Source: Porphyra umbilicalis (lineage: Eukaryota > Rhodophyta > Bangiophyceae > Bangiales > Bangiaceae). From it: a DNA stretch of 64,000 nt. A program made the translations under genes and the position numbers. Position 1 is the stretch's first letter, and each line of letters begins with the position of its first letter. The notes under the pieces were generated by a model, which ran no database searches, was not told where the DNA came from, and saw only the letters and a program-made list of their open reading frames with translations. The stretch spans positions 208,971 through 272,970 of the forward strand of contig KV918838.1 in NCBI GenBank assembly GCA_002049455.2, read 5' to 3'. This document shows positions 44,995-56,742 of the stretch, piece after piece.

Positions 44995-47402
44995 ACGACG
45001 AAAAATGCAACATCAAAACGAGAGCGCGTACGGGGCAGTAGGAAAGAGAGGAGGCAGTCCGATACTGGGTCAGTCGCGGAGGTCTGGTCCGCCTAAAGCA
45101 TTGACGCTGACCATAGGTACGAGCGGCGTCACTGTGGTGCGGCGCCCTTGTCGACGTGATGAGAAGCAAGGCTGCAGGCAACAGACAGATGGGTCTCAAC
45201 TTACTAGGCACGGCACAACAACGGTGCGGTGCGTGGACGGTCGTGCATCCAGAGGCGGTGCCAGCGGCAGTGCAGGCAACGGCGGCGCCGGTGGTGGCGG
45301 CGGCAGCGGCAGCAGCGTCGGCAGCGGCAGCAGCGTCTGCCGTGGGAGAGGGGGGCGGTGGCGGTGGTGGCGGCGGAGGGGGGGGGGGGGCGGCGACAGC
45401 GTTGGCAGTGGTGGGCGGAGGGCAGTGGAGCCGGTGGTGGCGGGTGCGGCGCCAGTGTGGTGGCGGGTGCGGCAGCAGCGTCGGCAGCGTCGGCGTCGGT
45501 GGCGGCCACGCCGTCGGTTTGGTGGTCTGTCGATACAAGATTGGGTGCGGTCAACGGCGACAACAGGAAAACGCCACAAGGAAGCGGAAGGTGGGGCAGG
45601 TAACTCGTGTGTGCGACAGTGTCAGACGGACAAGACCATCGCAGCGAAAGGGAACTCTCTGGCAGTGGGGTACCGGTGATGCGCACAGCAGCCGCGCGGG
45701 AGACACCAGAGGACCGAAACACCGCACAGTGTGCCCCGTGGCGTCGGGCAGGCTCACCTCTCGAAGCACCAATGACGCCAAAGTACACGATGGAAACGTA
45801 CACCGTCCTGCTCAATGCCCCGTTAGGGACTCTACATGAGCCGGGTACCAAGTTGGGCCACAACACAGGGCGCGACGTCACGAGCCAGTCGTGCACACCC
45901 CTTGTTCCCCCACCTTCGTCTCGACCGGGTGCAAGCGTGTCCGCTGGGCCAACAGGGCGCAGCGGACCGGAGGTGTTACTACCAACTATATCGCCAATTG
46001 TTCGGCGCCCAAGGAGTGGAGTATGGTTTAACTAGCACAGCTCCGTCTAAACTAACCTCACGCAATATCATTGGCACACGGCATGCGTCACTTTACGAAG
46101 CACGCCGCCAGTCGATCCGACGGAGTATCGAAATGCGGGAATCGGCAGGAATTTCACACAACACCGACGATCTCCACCCCTGTTGCAATGGCCACCTGCC
46201 AGGCGCACACGTCCTGCTCCTCCTTGTGCACAGCCAAGCCTCCGTCGCCACATGTTGCATACCACCCACGTTCGCCCGTTCCGTCGTTACCGACGCCCCC
46301 CTTCCCCTACCCCCTTTTTGGGGATGCCACTCTTCGACCGTGAGGTCCTCCGGGGCCCTGGGACCGACCCTCTTTTTCGTACGTTTTTTGGCTCAAGCAG
46401 TGGCATACTCGCACCACACACCACCCCGGGACACCAGCAGCCAAGGCGATACGGTCCACGCGCTCGCGCCTCCGTGCGACACTCACCCCGCCACTCTTTG
46501 TTACTCTGCTTGCATGCCTGTAACTCTGTGGCACACTTCAACACCCCCAGGTGGTGAAGGCTACCCGTTTTCGGGATGGCACTAGAGCCAAGCGCTGCCT
46601 GTGGTCCGTGCAGCGGATCCGGCATCCGCTGGGGCTTGCACCCACGCTCGTCGTGCGTCCCCGAGCGACCTACCACGGCGTGCGCGGTGGAGGAAGGTAT
46701 CCGCGTCGAGTGACCTCAGGAGCTCAATGGTGGCGGCCTGGGCACGGACGGCCTCTCACGCACGCCAGCGGCGGCTAACTGTTTCGTCTGTTGTGGTGTT
46801 GATGCACGGCTTTGTTTTGCTGCTCTGTGGGTATCGGCAAGGGGCTGGGTTTTGCATGTGGTGTCCGTTTGGCAGGTTGTCGCGGCATGGCACACCGGTG
46901 CGCCGCCTCCCAGTCGGCTAGCGGTCGCCGGCATGTCGGCGCTGGCATCCACATGCAGGTGGAACCAGCCTGACGGTCCGCTTGTTGGCACTACTAGTGC
47001 CTCGCAACTGTGTGTGCCGCGAGTGGCACGGCTGTAGGCCCTTGCGGATCGTCTTGGGCTAACACCCTCGCCTTTGTGAGGGTGCCTCTTGTGGCGCGCG
47101 CCGCTTTGGGTATGCCCCGGAGCTCTTACCAACGTGCTCTTTGCGCTCTGTGGGCTGCGTGCTGCGCGCCTGCCGACGGGCGACAGTGAGGCAGTGTTGG
47201 GTGTCCCTTCTGCTCCCACCGGCAGTACGTATACGGGGCTGCGGTTGCCCGGGGTGCGCTTGTTCCGTGTCACTGCTTCGCCGCTCTGTGCTGCAGCCCA
47301 ACCCTTGGCGCTGTAGGTTCCTCGCTCCAGCACCCGCGCCCTCCCCTGCCCCCCCCCGCCCATCACCTACTCTCGTGGCCCTGTCGAAGGTCTTTCGCGG
47401 TC
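44995..47402. other. no supported gene
   Basis: 45240-45520 is GGC/GCA-rich (Ala/Gly frames by composition). 46600-47330 has modest open frames on the plus strand broken by TAG 47035 and TGA 47080; no domain is recognised. A CACTACTAGTG palindrome sits near 46989. This stretch probably includes the outer part of the CACTA-like element, but no ends could be fixed. Confidence 0.4.
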
Positions 47403-50400
47403 ATGGCGCCACCTGGCTTTGGCAACCCCGACGACGGTTCCGTGTCGCGCCCGAGCCACAAGAGTGACGCGGAGCCCGACGTCATCGACGTCGACGCGCT
47501 TGATTGTGACAACGACAACGCGCCGTCGACCGACCGCGAAGGCATGACCGAGGCCTTGCGTCAGGCCAAAGAGCCTATCGACGTTGACGACCCAGCGTCG
47601 TGGACGGCTGCTGTGCCGTCTTCCGTTTCCGGCCCGGCGCGTGTCGGTCCGCCGCCGCCGCTTCTGTAGTTCGGTGGTGCTCTGGGTGTTGCACTCCTGG
47701 AGCAGAAGACGGAGGTCCTACAGGAAGAGGCCGCGGCTGCTCGCCTTGTGGCGCCGGTCGTCAAGCAGGAGCTCTTTGAAAAGGCGACCAGTGAGGCTGT
47801 GTCGGTCGGCAAGATGGTGTTAGTCGGTGGAGCGGCGTCGGGCCGCGGGGCGGCGTCGAGCCGCGGGGCGGTGTCGGGCGACGAGGGCGAGAGGGCGACG
47901 GTCGGCGAGAAGGCGACGGTCGGCAAGATGGTGTTGGTCGGTGGGGCGGCGTCGGGCGACGAGGGCGAGAAGGCGACGGTCGGCAAGATGGCGTCCGTCG
48001 GCAAGATGGTGCTGGTCGATGGGGCGGCGTCGGGCGACGAGGGCGAGAAGGCGACGGTCGGCGAGAAGGAGACGGTAGGCGAGAAGGCGACGGTTGGCAA
48101 GATGGTTTTGGTCGGTGGGGCGGCGTCGGGCCGCGGGGCGGCGTCGGGCGGCGGAGCGGTCGGCAACGCTGCGCGTGCCAGCGTCATCCAGGCCTTGTCG
48201 GCCGACAACACGCATTCGATTCTTCAGGCAGGTTCTCATGGCTCGGCAGTGACGGCCGGCAGCCACTTGACACTCGCTGACGCCGCCAAGGCCGTTCGCG
48301 CAGAGGTCACTGCTCGGATGCATGCGGAAAGCGTTGAGCGTGACGCTGTCGTTTCCGCCATCGTCGCTGCTCGCGAGAAGCAGCTGCAGATGCCGTGGCC
48401 GCCTGCAGCTGTGCAATCGGCGGCGCCATCCGACCCTGGTAATGCGGACGAGCAGGCGGCGGCACCCTCCCCGTCGTGTCTTGACTCGGTCGCGGACCTG
48501 TCAGGGAACGAGCGCCCCATAACGTGGGCGTTGATGGCGTTCGGTGCGCCGCATACAATGGCGATGCCTCCGTCGCAGCGGTCGCCGTTCCGTACAGACA
48601 AGTACCGGAGCCCGCCTCGCGTGCCTCGTAAGGGTTTGGTGCGCAAGGCGGCCGTCTTTCAGGCTACCAGCTCGCCTGCGGACCCGCCGACGCCTCCGCC
48701 GGTTCCTGTGTCTGACCGCCGTGGCGACGGCGATGTGGTTGCTGCTGTCGACTACAGTGGCGGCTTTGACGGAGTCGGCAGCGTCAATGGAGTCGACGCG
48801 GCTGACGCACCGGCGGTGAATGACAGCGGCGACGCTGCTATCGGTTTAGTACCGGCGGCGGGTTCGAGCAGCGACGCCCTGTTTGCGGGCGAGGGCAACA
48901 CGGCCGTGGCGGCTGTTGTGGGTCCTCCAGTTCCTGCACCTTCGGCAGTGACGATGCCTGGGCGTCCACAGGGCTACCCGCTGTATGGCGGTGTCTCTGT
49001 GTCTACACCATCGACGCCTGTGGCGGCAAGCAGCAGTGCACCGCATGTACCCGCAGCAGACAGTACAGCAGCAGCGTTGGATACGACGGACGGCACTGAG
49101 CAGCAGGCGACCACCCTTCTTGGCAAACGCTCGGCGCCGCCGCAGCACGGCGACGAAGAGGTGGCATCCACGGCACCCCCGGCGGTACTTCAGGCCGACG
49201 CAGCCGACGAGCTTGCTGAGCAGCTGGCCACGCGCACCCGCAATCCCCGCCTGTTCCCCGCTGCCTTCTGGTTTTTCGACGCCCCGGCAGTGCTTGCTGC
49301 TTCGCAGCGTTCGCCGGCGGCACGTGGTCTTCCTCCAGCAGCTCCGCCTCTGTTGCACAGCCATGGCCGCGTTGGTGCGAGCGTCGGTCCGGTGTGGCCG
49401 CACGCCGCGACCCCGCCCCCGCCGCCGCCTTGTCGTTCCACTGCTGTCCAGCGGACCAACGAGCCTACTCATCCACCGGCGCACGATGAAGACGAAAGCA
49501 GCACCGACATGGACGACGATGCGCTCGTGGTGGCGTACGTCACGCCGCCCATGTCCCCGACGGCGTCGCATAGAAACACTCGCCCATCCTCGGCAAGGCG
49601 CCGACGCTCTAGCGCCGCACGCGCCCCGCGCGCAGCCGCGATGGCTGCGACACTGGCTTCTCAAGTGGAGCAGGAGCCCGTGGTGACTACACTCCACGAC
49701 GTTCATCATGCCGTGCGTTATGGATTCTCGTCTGTGAGGCGTGAGCTGACGCGACTCCGGGCGGAGCTCGTCGTCGTGAAGTCGCAATCCGCTTCGGCGC
49801 TGCGGCGCATGGACGGCGTCGCCGCCGCCGTCGACGGTTCCGAGTCAGGTAACTGTGTGGTGTTGGAGCGTTTGACGCGGTTGGAGAGTGTGCTCAGCGA
49901 CTTTAGCGACCGCCTGGTGGCGACGCGCGCGGGTGATGATGGTCGCGCTGCAGCCGACAGCAACTCAGCCACCGTCGTTCGTGATATTAAGGTATGTTCA
50001 CGAGTGGCTCTTGGACTCTTGGCGCGTGTGGGTGGAGACGGATGCTTTTGTGCCAACTGGAGACGGGCGTTTTTGTGTCGACTAAACGAGATATGTGACA
50101 TGAGAGCGCCTTCCAAGGAGTGCAGTGAGGTGTGAACTTGTCACAGTACCTGACACGCCTCGACGCACTGTCGGTTGACACTGTTCTGCCCTTTCTCTGA
50201 ACAGGTGTTGCTCCTTGAGGCGCTAGTTTGCGAGATCCGTACGGCCACTACCTCGGCCGAGGTGTATCCGACCGCGGCCACCGTCAACGCGCGCCTGCTG
50301 AGCGTGGCTGCTGGCGTCATGAAGATGTCCGAGTCGGACACCACGGAGAAGTTGCAGCAGAAGATGATGCTGCCGGTGCGCAAGCCGGCAAAGGGGATGG

Positions 50401-50466
50401 CGCTCATCTTAACCCACCAGTACCTCAAGCGCGTCTTCGGCCATCTTAACTTCTCCCTGACCTGGG
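47403..50466 (+). CDS. unknown repetitive protein, two exons, in-frame TAG, 3' end overwritten
   Basis: ATG 47403 starts MAPPGFGNPDDGSVS, an acidic region (IDVDALDCDNDNA), and meets TAG 47667. The same frame continues immediately with FGGALGVALLEQKTEVLQEE and stays open to a GTATGT donor at 49992. The acceptor at 50203-50204 joins in phase to VLLLEALVCEIRTATTSAEV and MKMSESDTTEKLQQKMM. Residues ~140-260 are 10-residue repeats (GEKATVGKMVLVGGAASGDE-type). The middle is Pro/Ala/Ser-rich and disordered. Residues ~760-860 look coiled-coil (SSVRRELTRLRAELVVVKSQ). Near 50466 the sequence passes into the inverted NLR-locus duplicate, so the natural C-terminus is probably lost; the chimeric frame ends at 50825. 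Family unknown. Confidence 0.55.
47880..48160 (+). repeat. coding minisatellite (GEKATVGKM / VLVGGAASG units)
   Basis: Imperfect tandem copies of GGCGAGAAGGCGACGGTCGG and of AAGATGGTGTTGGTCGGTGG alternate with GGGCGACGAG. They keep the reading frame, giving a low-complexity charged linker. Variation between copies is by substitution and by whole-unit gain or loss. Confidence 0.7.
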
Positions 50467-50774
50467 GCCGGCTGGCGGGTGCGCGCCGCGCGGGGGTGCC
50501 ACCACCCCCACCGCGGTCGCCGCCGAGGGGCGCACGCACACGATGGGTCTGCCAGACGGGGCGGGGGCGCCGGGTGCCAAGCCGTCCCCGTGCCTCCGCC
50601 CCATGCGGGCGCCGGCTGTGGCCGCGTCCCGGCGGCGGGGGGGGGGGGGGGATGTGGCGCCGCGCTGCCGTCCCGACGACGGGTGCGGGCACAGCGCCAG
50701 GGGCGTCGTCGTCGGTGCCTCGGCCGGCGCCGGTGCGAGGCGGCAGCGTCGCGCGATGGAGACGCCTGTGGGGC

Positions 50775-51807
50775 CGTTGGCGGCGGGGGAACAGGACCGG
50801 GAACAGAGTTGTGCCAATGACGTAGCGTTTTACCATTTGCATGAGCTTAGGGATCCATACGCCGGACCCCGAGCCGGCCAAGCCGACAAAGCGAGGGTGA
50901 ACAGCAGTGCAGATAAGCAAAACGTGGGGACCGAGCGCAATGGGGAAGCGCTCCACGTCCAGCCGGTCTTGTACACGTCCGAATGCGCCACTGTACGTCG
51001 CGCGCGGCGCTCGCCTGTGCCGGGCGCGGAGACCGTCGTGGCCGCGGTCGTATACACATTGGGTACTTGCGGGTACATGTGGGTGTAGCCGCACGTCCCG
51101 ACCGGCAGGAAGAAGTAGAGGCACGTGCCGATGTTCTCGGTCCAGAAGGTCGCGAGGTAACACACCGAGGGGAGAAAAGGGGCCGCGAGAAGCAAAGGAC
51201 GTTAGGGGGCAAGGAGGAGGAAGATGCGAGCAGCAAAGCGCGCCCCTCTTAAGCCCTCGACGCCGCCGCCCTCCGTCCGCGCCGCCCCGCCCGTCCGCCC
51301 GTCGCTGTTCCCCGCACCGGGGGGGGGACGTCACGCAGCGCGCGCGCTCGGCCGCGTGCGCGTGCGTCGCCCGCTGGTCGGCCCCGAGCCGTTGCGGCGG
51401 GGCGAGGGGAGACGGCGCCCCATGGCGTGGCCGCCCTGTAGGCGGCTTTGCGGAGGGCGCGAGGGGGCGGGAGGCTGCTGCTCGAATTGATGAGCGTCTG
51501 GATGTCGGCGGGGAGGGTGACGTGGCGCCCGCACGCCCCGGCCACCAAGGCCGCCAGGGGGGGCGCTGCGTCGCCGCCGTCCACAGAGAGCGCGGCGAGC
51601 CATGGGTGGCGGGCGCCGGTGGGTGCCGCCAGCGTGGCGCTGCGGCCTCCGCACGCCGCCGGAGTGGAAGCACAGGAGCGGTGCGTCTGCCGCGCCCGCT
51701 CCGGAAGCGGCGTTGGCGATGTGGAAGCGTCCATGTGGCCCCCCCCCCCGACCGATGGGAAATCCGTTCCCGTAAGGTTCCGAGGGCAAATCGTTGACAG
51801 CCAAAGC
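50775..51807. other. about 1.03 kb segment inside the duplicate with no counterpart in the intact locus
   Basis: The matching blocks of the NLR locus are continuous at 38.44 kb but separated here by this segment. No inverted ends and no clean target duplication are visible, so it may be an insertion here or a deletion in the other copy. A minus-strand frame (about 51250-51700, with LAALSVDGGDAAPPLAALVA and ACGRHVTLPADIQTL) looks protein-like. Another at about 51190-50830 is hydrophobic (FLPSVCYLATFWTENIG). Neither is recognised. A poly-C run lies near 51740. Confidence 0.5.
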
Positions 51808-53027
51808 AGACCTCGACCAGCGGCGGTGGCCGGCCGCCGTCTAGCTAGGACGGCCACGTGCGGGCTGCGCGCGGCAGCCGCCGCGCTGCCTACCACCCGC
51901 GGGGTGCGCACAAAGCAGTTTTTGCGTGGGGAAGCAGAGAAACGGGAGAGTGGGAAGTGAACAAGAAACAACAAAGAACGCAAATGAGAAAAAGAAGAAA
52001 ACAAACCAAACATAAAGAAAGCAAACGAGAAAAACGACAAGAGCGGCAAGAGGAAAAAAAAACAAAAAAAAATGGGAAAAGGACAAGTCAACACGAAACG
52101 CGTGGAGCGGCACCCAGCCCACGCGAACAAAAGGTCCCGCATCTCGCCCTGGAGGTCATCGGCAAAGTCACCCATAGCCGCCGCCGCCGCACACACGCGC
52201 ACGACCATGGCCAGGGCCCCGACCACAAATGCCGCGCACGAGCCCGCCGTCGTGACTGCATTGAAGATCTCGTCACACATGACAGCCGTGACGACTCCCG
52301 TCACCGCGGCGGGGGCACCCGTGTCCATGAACTTGTTGACCGCGTCGGACAGCGCCCGCGCCCTGCCCACCCACGGGCGCATTAAGGACCCCGCGGCACT
52401 GTCCACCCCCACCGCAGGCCCCTTCATTGCCCGCTGCCAGACCACTGACAGGGGCGCGGCCCGCATGGCCAGCTGAATCGCCCACACGGCAGCGTCGTGC
52501 TCGTTCTTCGCTATGAAGGTGACCGCGTCAAAGGCCGGTGGCGACAGAAGCGAGTAGACTTCCACCCAGTTCGACTCCACAGGCATCCCCCTTCGGACCG
52601 CCGTCGCCGACCCCGCCCCGCCATCCCCGGCGGGCCCCACCCGGACGTCAAAGAAGCGGGTCCCGTCGGGCGCGTCACGGCGCAGCGGCAAAAACCGCCA
52701 GCCCCGCCGTTCGCCACCCGATGTCGGGAGCTGGCTCCTGGGCACGGGCACTTCGTCGCCGTCTGACACTGTGCGAAAGTGTGGGCCGCACTGCAGCCAA
52801 ACGTCAACGGCGGGCTGTGTTTCGACCACCGGTCCCAGCAAAAACTGGCGCACCGCCTTCTTGCGGCTGGGCTTGTGAGGCAGCCGCAGGCGCCCCGCAA
52901 ACAGGAGCATCAGGGCCAGCCACGCTTCGTTGGCATCGTCGTCCGGGAGGTGGTACTCCCGCCGACTCGGCGACGAACCCGCCGGCAAGCTGACGCTGCT
53001 GGTCGGTGACTTGGACCGCCGAAGCAT
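51808..53027 (-). pseudogene. truncated NLR paralogue (N-terminal domain only, NB-ARC and WD40 deleted)
   Basis: ATG at 53027-53025 starts MLRRSKSPTSSVS, aligned with the Met of the intact NLR, followed by the same REYHLPDDDANEAWLAL region, the PH-like end (FIAKNEHDAAVWAIQLA) and the hydrophobic helix (VVGALAMVVRVCAAAAA). At DLQGEMRDL (about 52129) the sequence jumps to what lies downstream of the intact gene (38.12 kb). The frame stays open through T-rich, hydrophobic sequence (FFFLLPLLSFFSFAFFMFGL), then on through the 1-kb unknown segment to 51249. A shortened product with a membrane-like tail is therefore conceivable, though a decayed gene is likelier. Confidence 0.7.
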
Positions 53028-53150
53028 CGTGCCGGAAAATGAAAAAAACGCGGCAGGTCGGAGTGCGTCCCGTCCAAATGTCACGCCGAGAGGAGAGAAG
53101 CACAGGACAGCAGCGGGTCGACAGCAGAGAACAAAGACGACGAGCGCCGC

Positions 53151-54897
53151 GCTGTGCTGCTTAAGTGGGGTCGGAGCACATTGGCCTTTTTCTCGATGCG
53201 GAACACACATTCTTGTGTGTAGACCCCCCCAAACGTGGTCGTGGGTGCAGGTATTCAACATATTTGGTTGTTAACAAAAGTTGGGGTCACCGTTGATTTG
53301 TCCACTTTACACCAACAGTTGCGTATAATCATGACGAGTACAGATATACGGTGTCCGCATGCCAACGATGAGCCCATCAGAGCGTCTACACCAGTGCAGC
53401 CAAAAGCCAAAGCCAACCGTCACGAGTGCCCAACGTGTGGCCCTGTCACTGGCTCTTCAAACGTCGGGCCAAAACTAAACAGGTCACGTCTCAATCTTGG
53501 ACTCCCCTGGATGCTCACTCTGGGTGGCCCTCTTTTGTGGCGGACCAACAATCCACAGATGCCGTTCAAAGAATCTCAGTGGATGGCCGATCGCCGTATC
53601 ACTGTTTGCATGCCACGGGTCAGGCATTCCATTGGCGTAGGTTGGCTCAAAGTGGAGCCAGGGGATTGCCAAACTTTTGGGGGCGCATCCAAACAGGCCT
53701 GGTTGGAGTGCCGTGCCTCCAAACAGGCCTGTTTGGAGTGGCCCTGCCGTTGAAGATCCAAAACTAGAGCAATCGCGTGTCATGGACACGAGGTCGATTA
53801 GACGACAAGAATATGTGAGGATGGTCTATTTTTGGACCGTCACACCCTAGTTTTGGATCGCATCCCAGCCACCAATGCCCGTTTGGCAAAAGCGTGCCAC
53901 GTTTAGGCGTTTGGGTGTTTGGATCCATTGGTGGAGACGCTCTCAGCGCTTCACAGCGGAATGAGCAAAAAGGGCGAATGCCACCATAATGCCGAGGTCC
54001 CGATGTGGCAGCGTCTGCGGTCTGATGTGATACACTGCGCGGCGTTCTACGCATTCTGTGGAAAAATCTCCTTACAGTAAGCACAGCAGTAGCAGCGGAC
54101 GAGTGACCCAACTGCTGTAAACGACCACCGCGTGGAAGGCACAGGAGCATCTCCGTACTCCCATTAACACGCCAGCCAAAAACACATTCCAAATGCAATC
54201 CACCAACAGAGAAGCTCGGAAGCCGCGCAGGCAAGAAACAAGTGCCACTGAGCTTACTGGGAATCCCCTCAAGCTGCACCATCGCCCGATCACATGCACG
54301 TCCACGCGGAGAACAATGTCAGGCGGTGATGTAACCATGAGCAATGTCTTGCAGCGTGACCCCATCTGTTCATGCCCACAACTCAACCCAGGGCACGCAC
54401 GTAGCCGCATGATGAAGATCGCCATCATGGTAAGTTCCTTTTCCAGCCAGCGCCACATGAACAACACACCGGGGGAGTCTGGCTATTGCGCAGCGTCGCC
54501 CAACGACGTTTACCACCGCTGCCGCTGGCAGGGCAACGGCCAAATCCTCGTCCTCCACGGCGAACTGCAGCAAGAACTGGCCCAATTTCCGGAGGCGGGT
54601 CGGACATCATGTTTCATGTCAGGTCTCGTCCGCCATGCAAGGCGTTACATGGGTCCCATTGGACCATCAAGGACCGAACGGCCCCAGCCTATTGGCAATC
54701 ACAGAAGTATCAGCACCGCGTTGCAGGGAGATATTACACATTTAGGCATTGTGCATCGACCCTCGCAGAATGTGCCGAGCTCCAGTCCCGACGAACGCCC
54801 AATGCCGAGTCAAAATGCCGCGGCCGCACACACCAGAATGTGTGTTCTGCATAGGGAAAAAGGCCAATGTGCTCCGACCCCACTTAAGCAGCACAGC
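53151..54897. mobile_element. 1747-bp TIR element with 5-bp target duplication (GCCGC)
   Basis: Both ends start GCTGTGCTGCTTAAGTGGGG and stay nearly identical as inverted repeats for about 65 bp (through CGGAGCACATTGGCC and ACACACATTCT). GCCGC flanks it at 53146-53150 and 54898-54902. The intact NLR locus shows the uninterrupted site at about 31.49 kb (CACGCGGCGCTCG), so the insertion and its duplication are confirmed by comparison. Internal frames (for example 53330-53753, with a CPTCGPV motif) do not resemble a known transposase, so it is probably non-autonomous. Superfamily not assigned. Contains a palindrome TCCAAACAGGCCTGTTTGGA near 53720. Confidence 0.85.
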
Positions 54898-54963
54898 GCC
54901 GCGTGGGGGCGCCTCCGCGAAAACAGAGCTGCACTACTGCTGGCAGCCACCAGATCCACACTA

Positions 54964-55903
54964 CAGTCAATATCCGGTTATATGCGCTCCAGATATATGT
55001 CACGTGCTATATATATATAACTGGGAGGATCGCGATCGACAACTTCCACAGGAACCATCGACAAATCTCGCGATCGTCTTCTGGAATGCAGCCCAGACAG
55101 AAGGAATTGGTGAAGCGTGACGGATTTGTCGCACACTGCACCCATCGATGTGAACATACCGTCGTCCGTCCTTCCACCGATGACGCTGACAATCGTCCTG
55201 GGCCCCACCGTCGCCGACGCCACCGTCATCGACTCCACCGTCTTCTTCCCCACAGCGGTTGTCCAGCCACGAAGGGCCAGACTGGGTTGGACAAGGGCGA
55301 GGGAGGCCATGCCACTGAAGGCGACGGGAGTGACGCCTCGTCCAGCCAGGAGAGCGACGACTCGGACAGCGGAAGGAGCGGCGTGTTGGACGATGAAGGA
55401 TGTGAATGGGTGGACTGCGGGGACAGTGCCGAGTTGGACGGCGAGGGGCTTGATGGCTCGGACGGCGGGGGTCGTAATGGGCCCGACACGGAAGCGAGTG
55501 AGGACCCGTCGGACAGCAACGATGAATGATCTTCATAAACCCCTCGTTGTATCCTTCTTACTCTTTTTTCTCAGAAAAGAGACTGATCATACGCCTGTCC
55601 CGTATGAAGTATGGTGGTTGCCAGCTCGAGGGCTCAGACTTGTGTCGGATCGTGTCGCTGGAGGACGTGCGTGTGGAACTCGAAGTCATATCAAATCCAT
55701 GATTGAACGCCCCCTCATGCGATCGACCAACTGAAATGGTCCTTAAATCCTGCGATCATGAGCCCCAGCAGCCTTTTTCTCGGTCAAAATGGCAGCGATC
55801 GGAAGTGAAACGAGAACGCCTCGCAGTGGTGCGCCGTGAGAATGCATTGCTGGCACGGTGGCTACAAAGTGCGCAAGGGTGCCATGTAAGCGGATAGTGA
55901 CTG
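54964..55903. mobile_element. 940-bp Tc1/mariner-like element with TA duplication
   Basis: The left end is CAGTCAATATCCGGTTATAT; the right end in reverse complement is CAGTCACTATCCGCTTACAT. TA flanks both sides (54962-54963 and 55904-55905), and the intact NLR locus shows the empty site with a single TA at about 31.43 kb. CAGT-starting ends with TA duplication are the hallmark of Tc1/mariner. An internal plus-strand frame (about 55100-55529) ends in an acidic tail (SGRSGVLDDEGCEWVDCGD), but no DDE transposase is seen. Confidence 0.85.
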
Positions 55904-55905
55904 TA

Positions 55906-56742
55906 CTCGCCACACGGGATGCGCCCCTCCACCCTGAACTCCTCGCAGAAACGCCACCGAAAGGGGCCGCCCACAAGCACGCTGCCGTCGCCGCTGCGCC
56001 CCGGCGCGAAACGCTTGGCCGACGCAAGCAGCACAGGGAACAGGAGCGCCCGGGCTGTTGATGCCGCCACGACCACCACGCCCGGCCGAGACGCTGCCGC
56101 AGATGCACCAGGCGTGCAGATGCTACACCCGGGAGCGCCCAGCGGCCCTCTGCCGGCACGCCAACGACCGTGGGGCACGGGCGCGTCCACAAGCAGGACG
56201 CCACTAGAGGCGCACGACGCGCCCCGCAGCCGCACCTCAGGGCGCGAGGAGGCGCCCAGCGAGGGCCACACACGCGCAACAGAAGTGCGGGTCGTTAAGA
56301 GCGGTACTGTACCCCCGGCCACTGCCACGAGCTGTGTGCGGCGGGTGGAAGTGCAGAGCGCGGAGGCCGAGGTGCCCCAGCGCTGAGGGACCACAACTCA
56401 CACCCGCTGTGATTGGCGCAACACTGGCACAGCCGCGACAGACAGCGCTGCCGACTGGCCACCGTCAGTGTGTGCACCGCGACGGGGTCCACTGGCAGCG
56501 GCTGGGGCGCACCGCCACGACCGGCCCGGGCCCCTCGCCGCGCAACCGTCCTGAGTCACGACGGTCAACAACGTGTGCTCCAGAGATTGCCGGGAGGCCA
56601 CAGCACACAGGGCCACCAACGCCCCGCGACGCATGAGCAGCCACACCACCCGCCGATGCGCTGGCACGGCCAACGGCGGGCCGGTCACCCGTCGAATGGC
56701 GGCATCATCGTCTCCTTTGACTGTCAGGGCCATTGGCGTCAT
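55906..56742 (-). pseudogene. second copy of the conserved ORF upstream of the NLR
   Basis: A frame from ATG 56742 (MTPMALTVKGDDDAAIRRV, then GPPLAVPAHRRVVWLLM and HTLLTVV) runs to TGA near 56398. The same frame then continues with sequence homologous to 30893-31432 (VPQRWGTSASALC, PGVVVVAASTARALLFP, GDGSVLVGGPF). The Tc1-like element cuts it at 55905. The first part has spacing similar to the terminal blade of the intact NLR (GGPVLLLPSHAVV ... DTLLYEVF), so this may be the tail of another WD40-type gene. That link is inference. Confidence 0.4.

Larger units (their letters stand above)
50466..56410 (-). other. inverted, decayed duplicate of the NLR locus (30.90-38.78 kb)
   Basis: On the minus strand the blocks run in the same order as in the intact locus: 56410-55906 matches 30.91-31.43 kb; 54961-54898 and 53150-52129 match 31.43-32.51 kb; 52128-51808 matches 38.12-38.44 kb; 50774-50466 matches 38.44-38.77 kb. 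Thus the NB-ARC and WD40 part (32.5-38.1 kb) is deleted, and three extra segments interrupt the copy (54964-55903, 53151-54897, 50775-51807). Confidence 0.85.

Noticed and set aside
46985-47003. CACTACTAGTG as a CACTA terminal repeat
   Set aside because: It is a short local palindrome with no matching end near 41.4 kb and no 3-bp duplication.
2997-50135. A genome-wide alternative genetic code
   Set aside because: The NLR, both MULE transposases and the gag remnants carry no internal TAA/TAG and appear to end at TAG or TGA, so a general reassignment is not shown; kept only as a hypothesis for specific genes.
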